This document shows, in pieces, positions 5,122 through 5,232 of a stretch of DNA of 5,232 nucleotides (position 1 is its first letter; every line of letters starts with the position of its first letter). Below the pieces are notes generated by a model that did no database searches, was not told where the DNA came from, and saw only the letters and a program-made list of their open reading frames with translations. The translations under genes were made by a program, and so were the position numbers. The stretch comes from Solirubrobacteraceae bacterium. GTDB lineage: Bacteria > Actinomycetota > Thermoleophilia > Solirubrobacterales > Solirubrobacteraceae. The stretch covers positions 1-5,232 of the forward strand of contig JAUJME010000127.1 of the NCBI GenBank assembly GCA_030447005.1, written 5' to 3'.

Positions 5122-5232
5122 CTACGCGCGCCGCAGGACGTCGTAGCGGCCGACGCCCGTCCGGCCCTCCATCGTCCAGCGCATGAAGGCGCAGTCGAGG
5201 CGCAGCTGGCCGAGCTCGAGCGTCGAGCCGCA
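5122..5232 (-). CDS. Unknown protein, C-terminal 36 residues (gene continues past window end)
   Basis: An open minus-strand frame enters at base 5232 and ends with TAG at 5124-5122. All sense codons in it end in G or C, and the encoded residues are balanced (for example ELGQLRLDCAFMRWTMEG and GVGRYDVLRRA), unlike the Arg/Ala-rich products of false frames in this DNA. This supports a real coding end. The fragment is too short to recognise a family. It converges on the anti-sigma factor gene with only seven bases between the stop codons, so there is no room for a separate terminator. Confidence 0.6.
   Translation of the reverse strand, partial: CGSTLELGQLRLDCAFMRWTMEGRTGVGRYDVLRRA

Overview
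The window is very G+C-rich. Third codon positions are almost all G or C, genes are tightly packed with short overlaps, GTG and TTG starts occur, and strong Shine-Dalgarno sequences appear in only a few places. The gene set is a flavin monooxygenase with a TetR regulator, a PRC-barrel protein, and an ECF sigma factor with an RskA-type anti-sigma factor. Together these suggest an actinobacterium, plausibly a deep-branching soil lineage such as Thermoleophilia/Solirubrobacterales. That placement is inferred from style and gene content, not from a marker gene.

Layout. Bases 1-1294 (+) hold the C-terminal part of a flavin-containing monooxygenase, followed by a TetR-family regulator that starts inside the monooxygenase stop codon (TTGA overlap). 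Bases 1270-3094 (-) hold a two-gene unit. A PRC-barrel protein with a near-consensus ribosome binding site comes first, and four bases later a pyridine nucleotide-disulfide oxidoreductase of the dihydrolipoamide dehydrogenase/mercuric reductase superfamily follows. The oxidoreductase overlaps the TetR gene tail-to-tail by 25 bp. A 132-bp divergent spacer leads to an uncharacterised acidic 151-residue protein on the + strand (3227-3682), which may be read from a leaderless transcript. A 110-bp gap with an imperfect hairpin precedes an ECF sigma factor (3793-4350). Its zinc-binding, membrane-anchored anti-sigma factor follows with a GTGA overlap (4347-5114). The last 111 bases carry the C-terminal end of a minus-strand gene that I do not recognise.

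How the genes may work together. The monooxygenase and TetR gene look like an enzyme with its local regulator. The sigma/anti-sigma pair is a standard envelope or redox signalling module whose regulon is not visible here. The PRC-barrel/flavoprotein pair is probably co-transcribed. The flavoprotein keeps the redox-active cysteine pair but lacks the His-Glu dyad of true dihydrolipoamide dehydrogenase, so its electron acceptor is unknown. I see no RNA genes, CRISPR array, insertion sequence or phage genes, and no convincing multi-gene system that is clearly new. The most open points are the function of the 151-residue protein and the substrate of the dyad-less flavoprotein.
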